64,000 bases of DNA from Erysipelotrichaceae bacterium (GTDB lineage Bacteria; Bacillota_I; Bacilli_A; RFN20; CAG-826), in assembly GCA_015059185.1 (NCBI GenBank), contig SVAY01000004.1, positions 41,363 to 105,362 of the forward strand, given 5' to 3'. Position numbers and translations under genes: made by a program. Below, one piece after another: positions 27,401 through 35,559 of the stretch (the first letter of the stretch is position 1; each line of letters opens with the position of its first letter). The notes under the pieces are model-generated. The model was not told where the DNA came from. It did no database searches and was given only the letters and a program-made list of their open reading frames with translations.

Positions 27401-27690
27401 TTATCCGTTCTTTAGGTGGACGTAAGAAAGATGTTAATCGCTTATTCACTGCTGAAAACTTTATGACCGGTTTAGCTAGTGGTATTCTCGGTATCGCTGT
27501 GACATATTTATTATCTGGAGTGATTAACTTAGTAGTGAGCTTCTTTGGAGTTCCAGCGATTGCTGCTCTTCCATGGTGGATGGCTTTAATCATGATTGGC
27601 TTAAGCATCTTCCTTAATGTTATCAGTGGTTTCATACCATCTAGAAACGCTGCTAAACAAGATCCAGTGAATGCTTTAAGAAGTGAATAA
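24484..27690 (+). CDS. Giant ABC transporter, ATPase fused to FtsX-type permease (first)
   Basis: A 1068-residue fusion. Residues 1-230 are a LolD/MacB-type ATPase: Walker A GPSGSGKTT (38-46), signature LSGGQCQR and Walker B LLADEPTGALD. One membrane helix at about 270-295 is followed by an extracytoplasmic domain of over 600 residues without motifs I know. Three C-terminal helices carry the FtsX signature VMERVKEIGVIRSLGGRKKD. This layout is that of MacB-like mechanotransmission ABC proteins, which move no substrate across the inner membrane but drive periplasmic or surface work such as peptide resistance or lipoprotein handling. The role here is unknown. rimO follows after 2 nt. Confidence 0.88.
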   Translation: MLRLVDIDKTYKASSGNVNALKKVNLSFRKNEFVSILGPSGSGKTTLLNIIGGLDKYTAGDLIIAGKSTKDFKDRDWDFYRNQRIGFIFQAYNLIPHQNVLSNVELALTISGISKTERVARAKEALEKVGLHDQIYKKPNQLSGGQCQRVAIARALVNNPEILLADEPTGALDTKTSEQIMDLIKEISKDRLVIMVTHNPDLAERYSTRIINLLDGEIVHDSNPYKDTDEIKEVSTLSEDTVDKTSKAKMSLWTANKLSFKNLLSKKGRTILVAIASSIGIIGVSTVLAVSFGVTGYVNSMQDDMLSSYPLEIAEKSIDLTSLMSGLSNSEKADLKKFDTTTQVGMDSMIDYLMDKYSDVTNIKTNDISDLLIQYINETPKEDIAATQYNYGIDVTNNIFVKWNDSSVEGKNAKYVSANGLTQRYISELKTVEGFATYAGYVDLFTNFMKEMPGDEDYLLSQYDLLGNSTFAKESNEMMLVVSKDTTLTDLLLGQLGYYDHDEFIHIGQKAVEIYKKGEKEEDMGLKQKYTENLITKEEYDAELAKLTEKYPYRQILDYSDLIGRDFYYFPHETIWGYGNVSDETSMTGTIILKNENYLFYLTFQNLMGFDALVGLKAQLVGSSEPETVAFVRQPNPSRDPTTFFDGTWGEFSTKTYSPTGGALSVTTAAKAAAYIPAGETIPQMFTNANINAEETGKTIGFNYPVEAPEAWRNDLTASKGMQVKITGILRAKESTNFGSLTRGVYYTPKLTERYMSDAINANSKIYNGNSETDGYGIKVLYDNNRAKTQVFAAYCTYQYLDYTDTDNPTIKTGGYASALNGDMATSLGSIFSSAIGSSSVESTNQVYLRSLTGLKASFDEEEVSYALKKLPQEISIYPRDFSSKDKVTERLDNWNKEMTLTIGDKSYTKADRGSEITYTDTVAMIISVINSLITIVTAALVSFTSLSLVVSCFMIAVITYISVMERVKEIGVIRSLGGRKKDVNRLFTAENFMTGLASGILGIAVTYLLSGVINLVVSFFGVPAIAALPWWMALIMIGLSIFLNVISGFIPSRNAAKQDPVNALRSE

Positions 27691-27692
27691 AA

Positions 27693-28985
27693 ATGAAAAA
27701 AGCTGGAATTATCTCTTTAGGTTGTCCTAAAAATCGTGTTGATAGTGAAAATATCTTAGGTATTATTAAACGCCTCGGATATTCTTTAACTAACGATATA
27801 AATGAAGCTAATTATGTATTTATAAATACATGTGGTTTTATTACTGACGCAAAAAAAGAATCAATTGATACAATTTTAGAAAATATCAATCAAGATAAAA
27901 AGATTATCGTTACAGGTTGCTTAGTGCAAAGATATTTAGATGATCTTAAACGTGAAATTCCAGAAGTTGATTTATGGATTCCAATTAGTGATTATCCAAT
28001 ATTTGCTAAGAGGATGAAAGAAATCGATGATAGTATCACTGATAAATATGGCATTGATTATCATTATCGTATCCTTAGTAGTGGGAAATATACTGCTTAT
28101 CTTCGTATCGGAGAAGGATGTTCTAACCACTGTAGTTACTGTGCGATTCCTCTAATTAGAGGAGAATATGTTTCTCGTACGTTAGATGAAACTATTGAAG
28201 AAGCTAAATCGTTAGCAAAGTTAGGTATCAAAGAATTAGTGGTCCTAGAGCAAGATACCACTAAATACGGCATCGACTTTAGAAATGGCACCAATATTGT
28301 TACTTTGTTAAAAGAATTATTAAAGATTAAAGAATTTGACTATATTAGACTTTTATATTTATATCCCGACGAGATTAGTGATGAATTAATTGATTTAATT
28401 GCTAGTGAACCTCGTTTAACAAGCTATTTTGATATCCCTATCCAACATAGTGAAACTCATATATTAAAAGATATGAATAGAAGAGGAACTAAGGAAGATT
28501 TAAGAGTTTTATTTAGTAAGATTAGAAATAGAGTCCCTCATTCTATTATTAGAACTACTATTATGGTGGGTTTCCCAGGTGAAACTAGTGAAGATGTAGA
28601 TAATCTAATCGAATTTATGAAAGAAGTAAGATTTGACCATTTAGGAGTATTTACATATTCTCCTGAAGAAGATACACCTAGCATTAATTATCCTCACCAA
28701 GTGAAAGACGAAGAAAAAGAAGAACGTAAAGCAAGGGTAATGAAAGCTCAACAAGCTATTTCGTATAAAAATAATAAAGCCCATATTGGAGAGATAATGG
28801 AAGGAATGATCTTTGTTAAAGAACATAACCATTATTTATTGAGAAGTTATTTTAATGCCCCAGATAATATCGATGGAAAAATCATTGTTAATTCCTCTAA
28901 ACCTCTAGAAATAGGAAGTATCGTCAAGGTTAAAATTACTGATGCGTTTGTCTATGATTTAATGGGTGAAGTGGTGGAATATTAA
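27693..28985 (+). CDS. rimO: Ribosomal protein S12 methylthiotransferase RimO
   Basis: A 430-residue radical-SAM enzyme that methylthiolates the conserved Asp of ribosomal protein S12. The N-terminal domain binds a 4Fe-4S cluster by Cys11, Cys47 and Cys76. The radical-SAM motif CSNHCSYC gives Cys143, 147 and 150. The order MKKAGIISLGCPKNRVDSE and a C-terminal TRAM domain separate it from MiaB. It starts 2 nt after the giant ABC gene and is probably cotranscribed. Confidence 0.95.
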   Translation: MKKAGIISLGCPKNRVDSENILGIIKRLGYSLTNDINEANYVFINTCGFITDAKKESIDTILENINQDKKIIVTGCLVQRYLDDLKREIPEVDLWIPISDYPIFAKRMKEIDDSITDKYGIDYHYRILSSGKYTAYLRIGEGCSNHCSYCAIPLIRGEYVSRTLDETIEEAKSLAKLGIKELVVLEQDTTKYGIDFRNGTNIVTLLKELLKIKEFDYIRLLYLYPDEISDELIDLIASEPRLTSYFDIPIQHSETHILKDMNRRGTKEDLRVLFSKIRNRVPHSIIRTTIMVGFPGETSEDVDNLIEFMKEVRFDHLGVFTYSPEEDTPSINYPHQVKDEEKEERKARVMKAQQAISYKNNKAHIGEIMEGMIFVKEHNHYLLRSYFNAPDNIDGKIIVNSSKPLEIGSIVKVKITDAFVYDLMGEVVEY

Positions 28986-28992
28986 CACTTCT

Positions 28993-29021
28993 TTAACACT
29001 TATACGTATATATAATATAAT
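28993..29021 (+). promoter_or_regulatory. Promoter of the second MacB-type gene
   Basis: TTAACA (28993-28998), a 17-nt spacer and TATAAT (29016-29021). AGAAGGAG precedes the ATG at 29051. Confidence 0.65.
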
Positions 29022-29050
29022 GTATTTATCAACTTTTAGAAGGAGTACAC

Positions 29051-32000
29051 ATGTTAGAAGTTAAGAACCTTGTAAAAGTCTACAAAATCAAAGGTGGAGT
29101 TGAGACAAAGGCACTTGATGATGTCAGTGTAACATTTCCAGAAACTGGATTAGTTTTCTTATTAGGTAAATCTGGTTCTGGTAAATCTACTTTACTCAAC
29201 ATGATTGGTGGACTTGATCGCCCAGATAGTGGTGAAATTATTGTCAAAGGGAGAAGTAGTAAGAACTTTTCTCAAAGCGATTTTGATAGCTATCGTAATA
29301 CTTATATCGGATTTATCTTCCAAGAATATAACGTACTTAACGAATTCAATATCGAACAAAACATCTCTTTAGCGCTTCAACTTCAAGGAAAGAAGAATGA
29401 TAAAGAAGCGGTTAATGCTTTATTAAAAGAAGTGGATTTAGAAGGTTTTAATAGACGTAAGCCTAACACACTTTCTGGTGGACAAAAGCAAAGAATCGCA
29501 ATTGCTAGAGCGCTTATTAAGCAACCTGAAATCATCATGGCCGATGAACCAACAGGTGCGCTTGACTCAAATACTGGTAAACAAGTTTTAGAAACTTTAA
29601 AGAAATTATCTAAGAAAAAATTAGTTATTATCGTTTCTCATGACCAAGATTTTGCGGAAGAGTATGGCGATCGTATCATCGAACTTAAAGACGGAAAAAT
29701 TATCTCCGATAAATCAAAAGAAAAAGTTCCACCAAAAGCAGTAAATGAAAAAATGCAAATTATCAATGGTAATATCATTGATATTAAAAATGGTAGTGAG
29801 CTTACCGAAGCTGATTTTAAACAACTCTACCAGATGATTAAGAAACAAAATAAAGAAGTTCTTATTTCGACCGGGGAAGAAAATATTAAAGTCACTAAGA
29901 AAGCAGTAAGAATTAATGATGATGGTAGTGGAGAAAGATTCACTAATACAAAAGAAATTGAAACTAAAAAATATGATGGAAAGAACACGAAGTTCATCCG
30001 TTCTCATATGCCTTTCTCTCGTGCATTCAAAATGGGTGCTAGCGGACTTAAATCTAAACCAATCAGATTAGTATTTACAATTTTACTTAGTGTCGTTTCA
30101 TTTACAATGTTCGGCGTTGTTTCTACCCTCATGTTTTACGATCAGTCTTATTCACTTGCAAAAGCGATGGAAAACATGGATAGAACTAGTGAAAGCATCG
30201 CCAAGAAATATAAATATACTGGCCAATACGTTACTATTGATAATTCAACTGGTGAAGTATATGAAACTCAGGGTGATAAGGAAGAACGTACTAGTTTCAC
30301 TTATTTTGGTGAAAAAGAAATAAAAGATCTTAATGCCTCAAACAATAACAAATTTATTGGTGTTTATGATTTTATTGAACATTATAATTCCTATAAACCA
30401 ACTAGTGCATTCCAATTCCAATCTGTTGTAGTTGATGGTGAGAGTAGCGACTTTTATTCATTCAACTATTTCACAGGTTTAAGTGATAATGCAGAAGAAG
30501 TATTTAGAACAAATGGTTATCAATTAACTGGTGCATATCCAACTAAATCAAACGAAATTGCTATTTCAAATTATCATTTTGATTTAATTAAAGAGAGTAA
30601 AGCTCTTGGTACTTTATCTTCTTATAGTGATATAGTTGGAAAATCATTAACGATTAATTATCGTGGTAAGAACTGGCAAAGTAAAACCACTAGCTTCAAA
30701 ATCACTGGTGTTTACGATTTTGGTGCTATCTCTACCGCGTATGATGCGCTTAAACAACCTAAACCAAACACGCAAAGTGATAGAAATAGACAAAGCGAAG
30801 TTGAAAAGTTAAGTAACTATTTAATGGGTTCTCTTTATTCGACTGGTTATGTTGCTCCAAGTTTCTATGAAGAAAATGGCTTTATTCCTGCTTCTAATAA
30901 AACAACTGTAGAACCCGTTTGGGCACGCGGTATCTCTGAAGCAGGTTATGATGAAAAAATGGCCGAAGAGATGATTGTTAGTCAAGATTCCGGATGTGAT
31001 TTTGTTCCTTATGATGCTTTGGGAAATGAAGGAAAATATTATGATACTTCATTTAACGAAGTAGAAAAAATAAGCCTTAATTCTAAAGAAATTTTATTAC
31101 CATATCAAAGATATTCTTCTAATTATGCTTACAATAAATATTATAATCCAGTCCAATCCATTATTGATTATTTATCAAGTTGTCAAAGTATAGATGAAGA
31201 AGCAAGGACAATTTATCAAGATGTACAAAATCGTAACGAGGAGTCTACTAGCGAAGTTGCCTTAGCAATCATTCGAATTAGACAATATTTTGAGAATAAA
31301 ACGCCTGATTCTGGCTCGTATCCAGAGGGATTTGATCTTGACACTGATTTTAATAAGGCAGTAAATAAACAAAAAGAAGTGTTTAATAGAGTTAATAGAA
31401 AATACTACATTATTATTGCTTTTGATGTGCTTAGATATTATTTCGAAAATCACTATTCAGAACGTCCAGTTGATTGGGATGAAAAGGTAGAAATTGCCAA
31501 TAAATTCTATGATTCTGAGAATCCAATTAGTGAAAGTGAATTAACAACCCTCAATGATTACATTAAGGATTTATTAGATACAAAAGAAGGTTTAAAAAAT
31601 AATAATTATGCTTTAAAACTTATTGCATATAACTCATTTAATGATTCTTTATTAAATTCAAATAGAGAAAGAGTACTTCAAAAATATCGTGAAGTTACAG
31701 AAAGAGATGACTACTGGGTATATCGTGATAATGTTTCTGACTCATTTGGAGATGATACCGAATCACTTGAAAAACTCGAAACAATGTTATTAGCGGGTTA
31801 TAAAGAGGTTTATGGAGAAGACGCTTCTTTCACCTACGAATATAATCCTAATTGGTTAACTTATGCTGGTGATATCTCTACTGATTCTGGTGTACCTAGT
31901 AAAATGTATTATAAAGATTATAACGGTAACATCATCGAATTCACCGTCAAAGGATTAATTGATGTTGGTGATGGCTATAGATCTAGTATAGTGAGAAGTG

Positions 32001-32620
32001 ATTTCTCAAAATATTTAAAAGATTCTTATTCTTGGAAAGAAGTTATTGAAACTCAATATCAAGCACCAAGCGACATTAAATATCCTGCTGCTATTGGTAT
32101 CACAAACTATAGTCAATCCGATATCTCTATATTCACTAAGGATAACGGTAACTATTCCTATGACATGACAAATGCTGTGTATACTCAAGCTTCTTTCTAT
32201 ACAGGAATGATTAATCAACTTAAGACCATCTTCCTTATTGTTGGAGCGATTACCGGTGTATTAGCAGCGTTATTACTCCTTAACTTTATTAGTGTCTCTA
32301 TCACTAGTAAGAATAAGGATATTGGTATCTTGCGTGCAGTCGGAGCAAGAGGTAGTGATGTATTTAAGATCTTCTTCTCAGAGAGTAGTATCATCGTCGT
32401 TATCTGTTTTGTTTTCGCCGCAATCGGAGCAGGTATCACTTGTTTCTATCTCAACCAGACATTTATTGATTCTGTATTAGGTATTGCTTTACTTAACTAT
32501 GGATTCATAAATATCATCTTGATATTAGCGATAGCAATTGTCATTTGCTTTATTGCAACATTTATTCCTGTGATGATCGCATCTAAAAAACCTCCAGTTG
32601 AGGCGATTAGGTCGCTTTAA
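29051..32620 (+). CDS. Giant ABC transporter, ATPase fused to FtsX-type permease (second)
   Basis: A 1189-residue relative of the 24484 gene. The ATPase at 1-225 has Walker A GKSGSGKST (39-47), LSGGQKQR and IMADEPTGALD. A charged linker of about 100 residues leads to a membrane helix near 345. The extracytoplasmic domain spans some 700 residues, acidic and Tyr/Asn/Ser-rich, and three C-terminal helices end in FIPVMIASKKPPVEAIRSL. The linker makes it longer than the first copy. Little sequence outside the ATPase and FtsX parts looks shared, so the two probably act on different surface partners. A strong terminator follows. Confidence 0.88.
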   Translation: MLEVKNLVKVYKIKGGVETKALDDVSVTFPETGLVFLLGKSGSGKSTLLNMIGGLDRPDSGEIIVKGRSSKNFSQSDFDSYRNTYIGFIFQEYNVLNEFNIEQNISLALQLQGKKNDKEAVNALLKEVDLEGFNRRKPNTLSGGQKQRIAIARALIKQPEIIMADEPTGALDSNTGKQVLETLKKLSKKKLVIIVSHDQDFAEEYGDRIIELKDGKIISDKSKEKVPPKAVNEKMQIINGNIIDIKNGSELTEADFKQLYQMIKKQNKEVLISTGEENIKVTKKAVRINDDGSGERFTNTKEIETKKYDGKNTKFIRSHMPFSRAFKMGASGLKSKPIRLVFTILLSVVSFTMFGVVSTLMFYDQSYSLAKAMENMDRTSESIAKKYKYTGQYVTIDNSTGEVYETQGDKEERTSFTYFGEKEIKDLNASNNNKFIGVYDFIEHYNSYKPTSAFQFQSVVVDGESSDFYSFNYFTGLSDNAEEVFRTNGYQLTGAYPTKSNEIAISNYHFDLIKESKALGTLSSYSDIVGKSLTINYRGKNWQSKTTSFKITGVYDFGAISTAYDALKQPKPNTQSDRNRQSEVEKLSNYLMGSLYSTGYVAPSFYEENGFIPASNKTTVEPVWARGISEAGYDEKMAEEMIVSQDSGCDFVPYDALGNEGKYYDTSFNEVEKISLNSKEILLPYQRYSSNYAYNKYYNPVQSIIDYLSSCQSIDEEARTIYQDVQNRNEESTSEVALAIIRIRQYFENKTPDSGSYPEGFDLDTDFNKAVNKQKEVFNRVNRKYYIIIAFDVLRYYFENHYSERPVDWDEKVEIANKFYDSENPISESELTTLNDYIKDLLDTKEGLKNNNYALKLIAYNSFNDSLLNSNRERVLQKYREVTERDDYWVYRDNVSDSFGDDTESLEKLETMLLAGYKEVYGEDASFTYEYNPNWLTYAGDISTDSGVPSKMYYKDYNGNIIEFTVKGLIDVGDGYRSSIVRSDFSKYLKDSYSWKEVIETQYQAPSDIKYPAAIGITNYSQSDISIFTKDNGNYSYDMTNAVYTQASFYTGMINQLKTIFLIVGAITGVLAALLLLNFISVSITSKNKDIGILRAVGARGSDVFKIFFSESSIIVVICFVFAAIGAGITCFYLNQTFIDSVLGIALLNYGFINIILILAIAIVICFIATFIPVMIASKKPPVEAIRSL

Positions 32621-32633
32621 TTATCATCTTATT

Positions 32634-32665
32634 GAGCGCGAATTTAACCGTTCGCGCTCTTTTTA
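32634..32665 (+). terminator. Terminator after the second giant ABC gene
   Basis: GAGCGCGAA and TTCGCGCTC (perfect 9-bp arms, 8-nt loop), then TTTTTAT. Confidence 0.92.
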
Positions 32666-32728
32666 TATAGCTATTATCAAAATTATTGTTTATTTATAAA
32701 AACATTTCATTTATAATAATTCTCGCTT

Positions 32729-32802
32729 GCCTCCTTAGTTAAGTGGTATAACGGATCCATGGTAAGGATCTATTGCTAGTTCGATTCTGGCAGGAGGCAC
32801 CA
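32729..32802 (+). tRNA. tRNA-Thr (GGT)
   Basis: The acceptor GCCTCCT pairs with AGGAGGC. The anticodon stem GATCC/GGATC encloses ATGGTAA (anticodon GGT), the T-arm is CTAGTTCGATTCTGG, and CCA is encoded. The anticodon arm resembles Bacillus tRNA-Thr. Downstream sequence of this gene is duplicated beyond an ATPase gene 2 kb away. Confidence 0.92.
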
Positions 32803-32804
32803 TC

Positions 32805-32953
32805 ACAGAATGTTTAGGATTGATACAATAAGTATCAGTCCTTTTTTCTTTGATTACATCGATATTTTTTTTGAATAATTATCTTTATATTAAACTCATA
32901 CTTATGATGAAAATACCCCGTTTTCTAGCTTCTATTGTTATTATTGCAATCAA
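32805..32953 (+). repeat. Direct repeat, copy 1 (tRNA-Thr 3' flank)
   Basis: It begins with ACAGAATGTTTAG two bases after the tRNA CCA. It contains the terminator, CTTTGATTACATCGATATTT, GAATAATT and CCGTTTTCTAG, and ends near ATTGCAATCAAA. Copy 2 at 34823-34960 has the same blocks in the same order with substitutions and small indels. The pair frames the ATPase at 33222-34646. Both copies can encode a tiny peptide starting MKxxRFL (32907 and 34912), probably by chance. Confidence 0.85.
32816..32847 (+). terminator. Terminator of tRNA-Thr
   Basis: AGGATTGATAC and GTATCAGTCCT (one wobble, 5-nt loop), then TTTTTT. In the downstream copy at about 34835-34865 the base of the stem is decayed. Confidence 0.9.
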
Positions 32954-33116
32954 ATCAACCGTCTTTGCAATTAAATAGGGTTACTATGTACCTCAGGTTA
33001 GATTAGATATAAGAATAAAACACACGTATCCATGAAGTACGTCCCATCTTTACATTTAGTTGTATTCTTTGTAATCAATATAAATCACAATCACTAAAAA
33101 TGAAGATACTTGATGA
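32954..33116. other. Non-coding stretch between the repeat and the ATPase control region
   Basis: No gene, hairpin or promoter is convincing here. It is A+T-rich, has stops in all frames, and presumably forms part of the inserted segment. Confidence 0.5.
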
Positions 33117-33194
33117 GTTTGGCGGAATATCGTCTATATTATTATTGATAAATCGCCAGAATAAGTAAAAAATGATTGATTTTGGCGACATATC
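33117..33194. repeat. Three TTTTGGCGA-type motifs upstream of the ATPase
   Basis: GTTTGGCGGAATATCG (33117-33132), its inverted relative GATAAATCGCCAGAA (33147-33161), and TTTTGGCGACATATC (33180-33194), 27 bp before the start codon. The first two form an inverted pair. Two more copies lie just after the gene at 34653-34702. They could be operators for self-regulation or recombination ends. Confidence 0.75.
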
Positions 33195-33221
33195 ATATAA
33201 AATTATTGTGAGGCAAGCATC

Positions 33222-34646
33222 ATGAATCTAATTGGACGTAAGCAAGAAATTGAAATTTTGAAGAGTGCAATGGAAAGCAACCATAGTGAATTTGTTGTTG
33301 TTTATGGTAGAAGAAGAGTTGGCAAAACATATTTAATTGACGAGTTTTTTAATAGGGATTATACATTTTATGCTACCGGTGTAGCGGAAAAAGAAAGATC
33401 ATATCAATTAAAATCTTTTGAGACATCATTAAGAAAAAAATATGGTTTTGAAATTGGCCATAAATTAAAAAATTGGTTTGATGCTTTTTCTTGCCTTATC
33501 GAATACTTGCAAGACAGCAAGGTGAGAAGGGATCCAACAACAAATAAAAGAGTTGTTTTTCTTGATGAACTGCCATGGTTTGATACACCAAAATCTGATT
33601 TTAAAGCTGCTTTCGATTATTTTTGGAATGGTTTTTGTTCAAAATATGATGATATTGTACTGATCGTTTGCGGTTCAGCTACATCGTGGATTATTTGCAA
33701 TCTATTAGCAAGCACTGGTGGTTTTTACAAAAGGATTAGCAGAAGAATATATATTCCACCTTTTACGCTGAAAGAATGCGAACAACTTTTTACTAGAAAT
33801 AATATCAATTGGACAAAAGAAACAGTTACTGAATCATATATGGTGTTTGGTGGGATTCCGTATTATATAAATATGCTTAATTATAGACTCAGCTTAGCCC
33901 AAAACATTGAGTATTTATTTTTTAGCCAAAACGCTCCACTAAAAAATGAATTGAATGATTTATTGGCGTCGTTATACAAGAATCATGTTAAACATTTGAA
34001 AGTAATTAAAGCTTTGGCTACAAATAAAAAAATAGGCTTAACGCGCAACGATATAATTAAGAAGACAAAATTGGATGGTGAAACGCTTACTAATATTCTT
34101 TTGGAATTAGAAGATTGTTCTTTTATTAGGAAGTACAATAATTTCTCACATAATAAAACTTCCCATATATATCAGTTGGTTGATCCATTTATCTATTTTG
34201 CTTTGGATATTTTAGAAGGTAATAAAATAACCTCTTGGATGTCTTTTATAAACACACCTAGATACAACGCTTGGAAAGGGAACGCATTTGAATTGGTGTG
34301 TTTAAATAATATAGAATCTATGAAAATTGCTTTAGGCATTAACAAAATTGAAACCGATATATATTCATGGAAAAGCAGAAATAGTGCGAAAGGAGCGCAA
34401 ATTGATTTGCTTATCGACAGAGCTGATCGATTGATTAATCTATGTGAAATGAAGTACTCTGACAATATTTTTAGCATTGATAAAAAATATGAAGGTGAAC
34501 TTCTAAATAAAATAAGTTGTTTTCGTGAAGAAACTAAAACGGATAAATCTGTCCAAATAACGATGGTTACATCTAAAGGATTACAACATAATTCACATTC
34601 CGAGATGGTTTTACACGAGCTAATTCTGGAAGATTTGTTTAATTGA
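33222..34646 (+). CDS. Archaeal-type ATPase with PD-(D/E)xK-like C-terminus (DUF234 family)
   Basis: A 474-residue protein. The P-loop has Walker A YGRRRVGKTYL (28-38), Walker B VVFLDELPW (111-119) and a sensor VCGSATSW (149-156). Winged-helix-like segments lie at about 265-320. At the C-terminus D395-x13-E409-x-K411 (IDLLIDR and CEMKYSD) fits a PD-(D/E)xK nuclease core. The family is the STAND-like archaeal ATPase with DUF234, common in anaerobes and of unknown function. It is unrelated in sequence to the 1386 ATPase but built on the same plan. It ends in TGA, rare in this window. It sits alone between two copies of the tRNA-Thr 3' flank, with five TTTTGGCGA motifs around it. Ribosome site weak (GAGG). 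Confidence 0.88.
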   Translation: MNLIGRKQEIEILKSAMESNHSEFVVVYGRRRVGKTYLIDEFFNRDYTFYATGVAEKERSYQLKSFETSLRKKYGFEIGHKLKNWFDAFSCLIEYLQDSKVRRDPTTNKRVVFLDELPWFDTPKSDFKAAFDYFWNGFCSKYDDIVLIVCGSATSWIICNLLASTGGFYKRISRRIYIPPFTLKECEQLFTRNNINWTKETVTESYMVFGGIPYYINMLNYRLSLAQNIEYLFFSQNAPLKNELNDLLASLYKNHVKHLKVIKALATNKKIGLTRNDIIKKTKLDGETLTNILLELEDCSFIRKYNNFSHNKTSHIYQLVDPFIYFALDILEGNKITSWMSFINTPRYNAWKGNAFELVCLNNIESMKIALGINKIETDIYSWKSRNSAKGAQIDLLIDRADRLINLCEMKYSDNIFSIDKKYEGELLNKISCFREETKTDKSVQITMVTSKGLQHNSHSEMVLHELILEDLFN

Positions 34647-34652
34647 TTTAGG

Positions 34653-34702
34653 GGATAATTCGCCAAAACATGTTATTTTTAAAGCGTTTTGGCGACTTAT
34701 CC
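34653..34702. repeat. Inverted pair of TTTTGGCGA motifs just after the ATPase
   Basis: GGATAATTCGCCAAAA (34653-34668) and TTTTGGCGACTTATCC (34687-34702) are inverted with one mismatch around an 18-nt spacer. They begin 6 bp after the stop codon. They repeat the motifs upstream of the gene and may be a hairpin terminator, operator or element end. Confidence 0.8.
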
Positions 34703-34822
34703 AATTTGTTGTGCCAATATTTGCAAGTGGCAAGAATCCTATATAATTAACACTTTTTAAATGAGTGTACAAAAGTCTTTTGAAACAAAGAAACTTGTAT
34801 CATTTTCGTAGCACTTAGGCGT
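34703..34822. other. Non-coding stretch before repeat copy 2
   Basis: No coding or RNA signal seen. A GCACTTAGGCG near 34811 could be an altered tRNA 3' end, but the match is too poor to call. Confidence 0.35.
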
Positions 34823-34960
34823 ACAGAATGTTTAGAAATGATACAATGAGTATCAGTCCTTTTTCTTTGATTACATCGATATTTTTTGAATAATTTAAAC
34901 CCATATTTATAATGAAGACACACCGTTTTCTAGTTCCTGATGTCGTTATTACAATTAAAA
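34823..34960 (+). repeat. Direct repeat, copy 2 (tRNA-Thr 3' flank)
   Basis: It shares TACAGAATGTTTAG-like, GTATCAGTCC, CTTTGATTACATCGATATTT, GAATAATT and CCGTTTTCTAG with copy 1 at 32805-32953. The terminator stem is weakened here. No tRNA body adjoins it. Confidence 0.83.
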
Positions 34961-35049
34961 AACTCATCAATTTATATAAAATAATGCATATTAAATTACT
35001 TATTAAGTATTTATTGTTATAATTTATCTATAAAAGGAGATATGGATAT

Positions 35050-35559
35050 ATGGATGCCATTGAAGCCATTTTGACTCGTAAATCAGTGCGAAACTTTTCG
35101 CCACAAGAAATAGAGGAAGAAACTATAGACAAATTACTTAAGGCGGCTATGGCTGCCCCTAGCGGAGTGAATAAACAACCTTGGAAGTTTATTGTTGTTA
35201 AATCTAAAGAAAAAAGAGAAGAAATTATTAAAGTGATGCCTTTTGGTAAATATGATTCTCCTCTTATCATTGTTCCTTGTATTAAAGAATTATCAGTGGT
35301 GCCACTAATGCATGATTTAGCGTATTGTGATCTATCTGCTGCTACTGAAAACATCTTAATTGCTGCGAATGCCTTGGGCTTAGGTGCAGTTTGGTGTGCG
35401 GTTTACCCTAGTAAACAAAGAATCAAACAAATTAGAAAAGTATTAGATTTACCTATCACAGTCTCGCCATTTTCCTGTATTTATATTGGTTATCCTTCAA
35501 GCGATGATAAGAGTAAAGTGAAAGACAAATTTGATACTAAAAATATCGAGTATAAATAA
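35050..35559 (+). CDS. Nitroreductase-family flavoprotein
   Basis: A 169-residue FMN-dependent oxidoreductase. It opens MDAIEAILTRKSVRNFS, with the Arg-rich FMN phosphate contact, followed by APSGVNKQPW, the typical substrate/FMN loop. LGAVWCAVYP near 115 matches the second FMN-binding segment. The family uses NAD(P)H to reduce nitro groups, quinones or flavins; the natural substrate is unknown. AAAAGGAGAT is 10 nt before the ATG. It stands alone. Confidence 0.9.
   Translation: MDAIEAILTRKSVRNFSPQEIEEETIDKLLKAAMAAPSGVNKQPWKFIVVKSKEKREEIIKVMPFGKYDSPLIIVPCIKELSVVPLMHDLAYCDLSAATENILIAANALGLGAVWCAVYPSKQRIKQIRKVLDLPITVSPFSCIYIGYPSSDDKSKVKDKFDTKNIEYK

Noticed and set aside
34193..34666. 157-codon minus-strand frame opposite the DUF234 ATPase
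   Set aside because: It is antisense to a gene with clear ATPase motifs and has no recognisable features.
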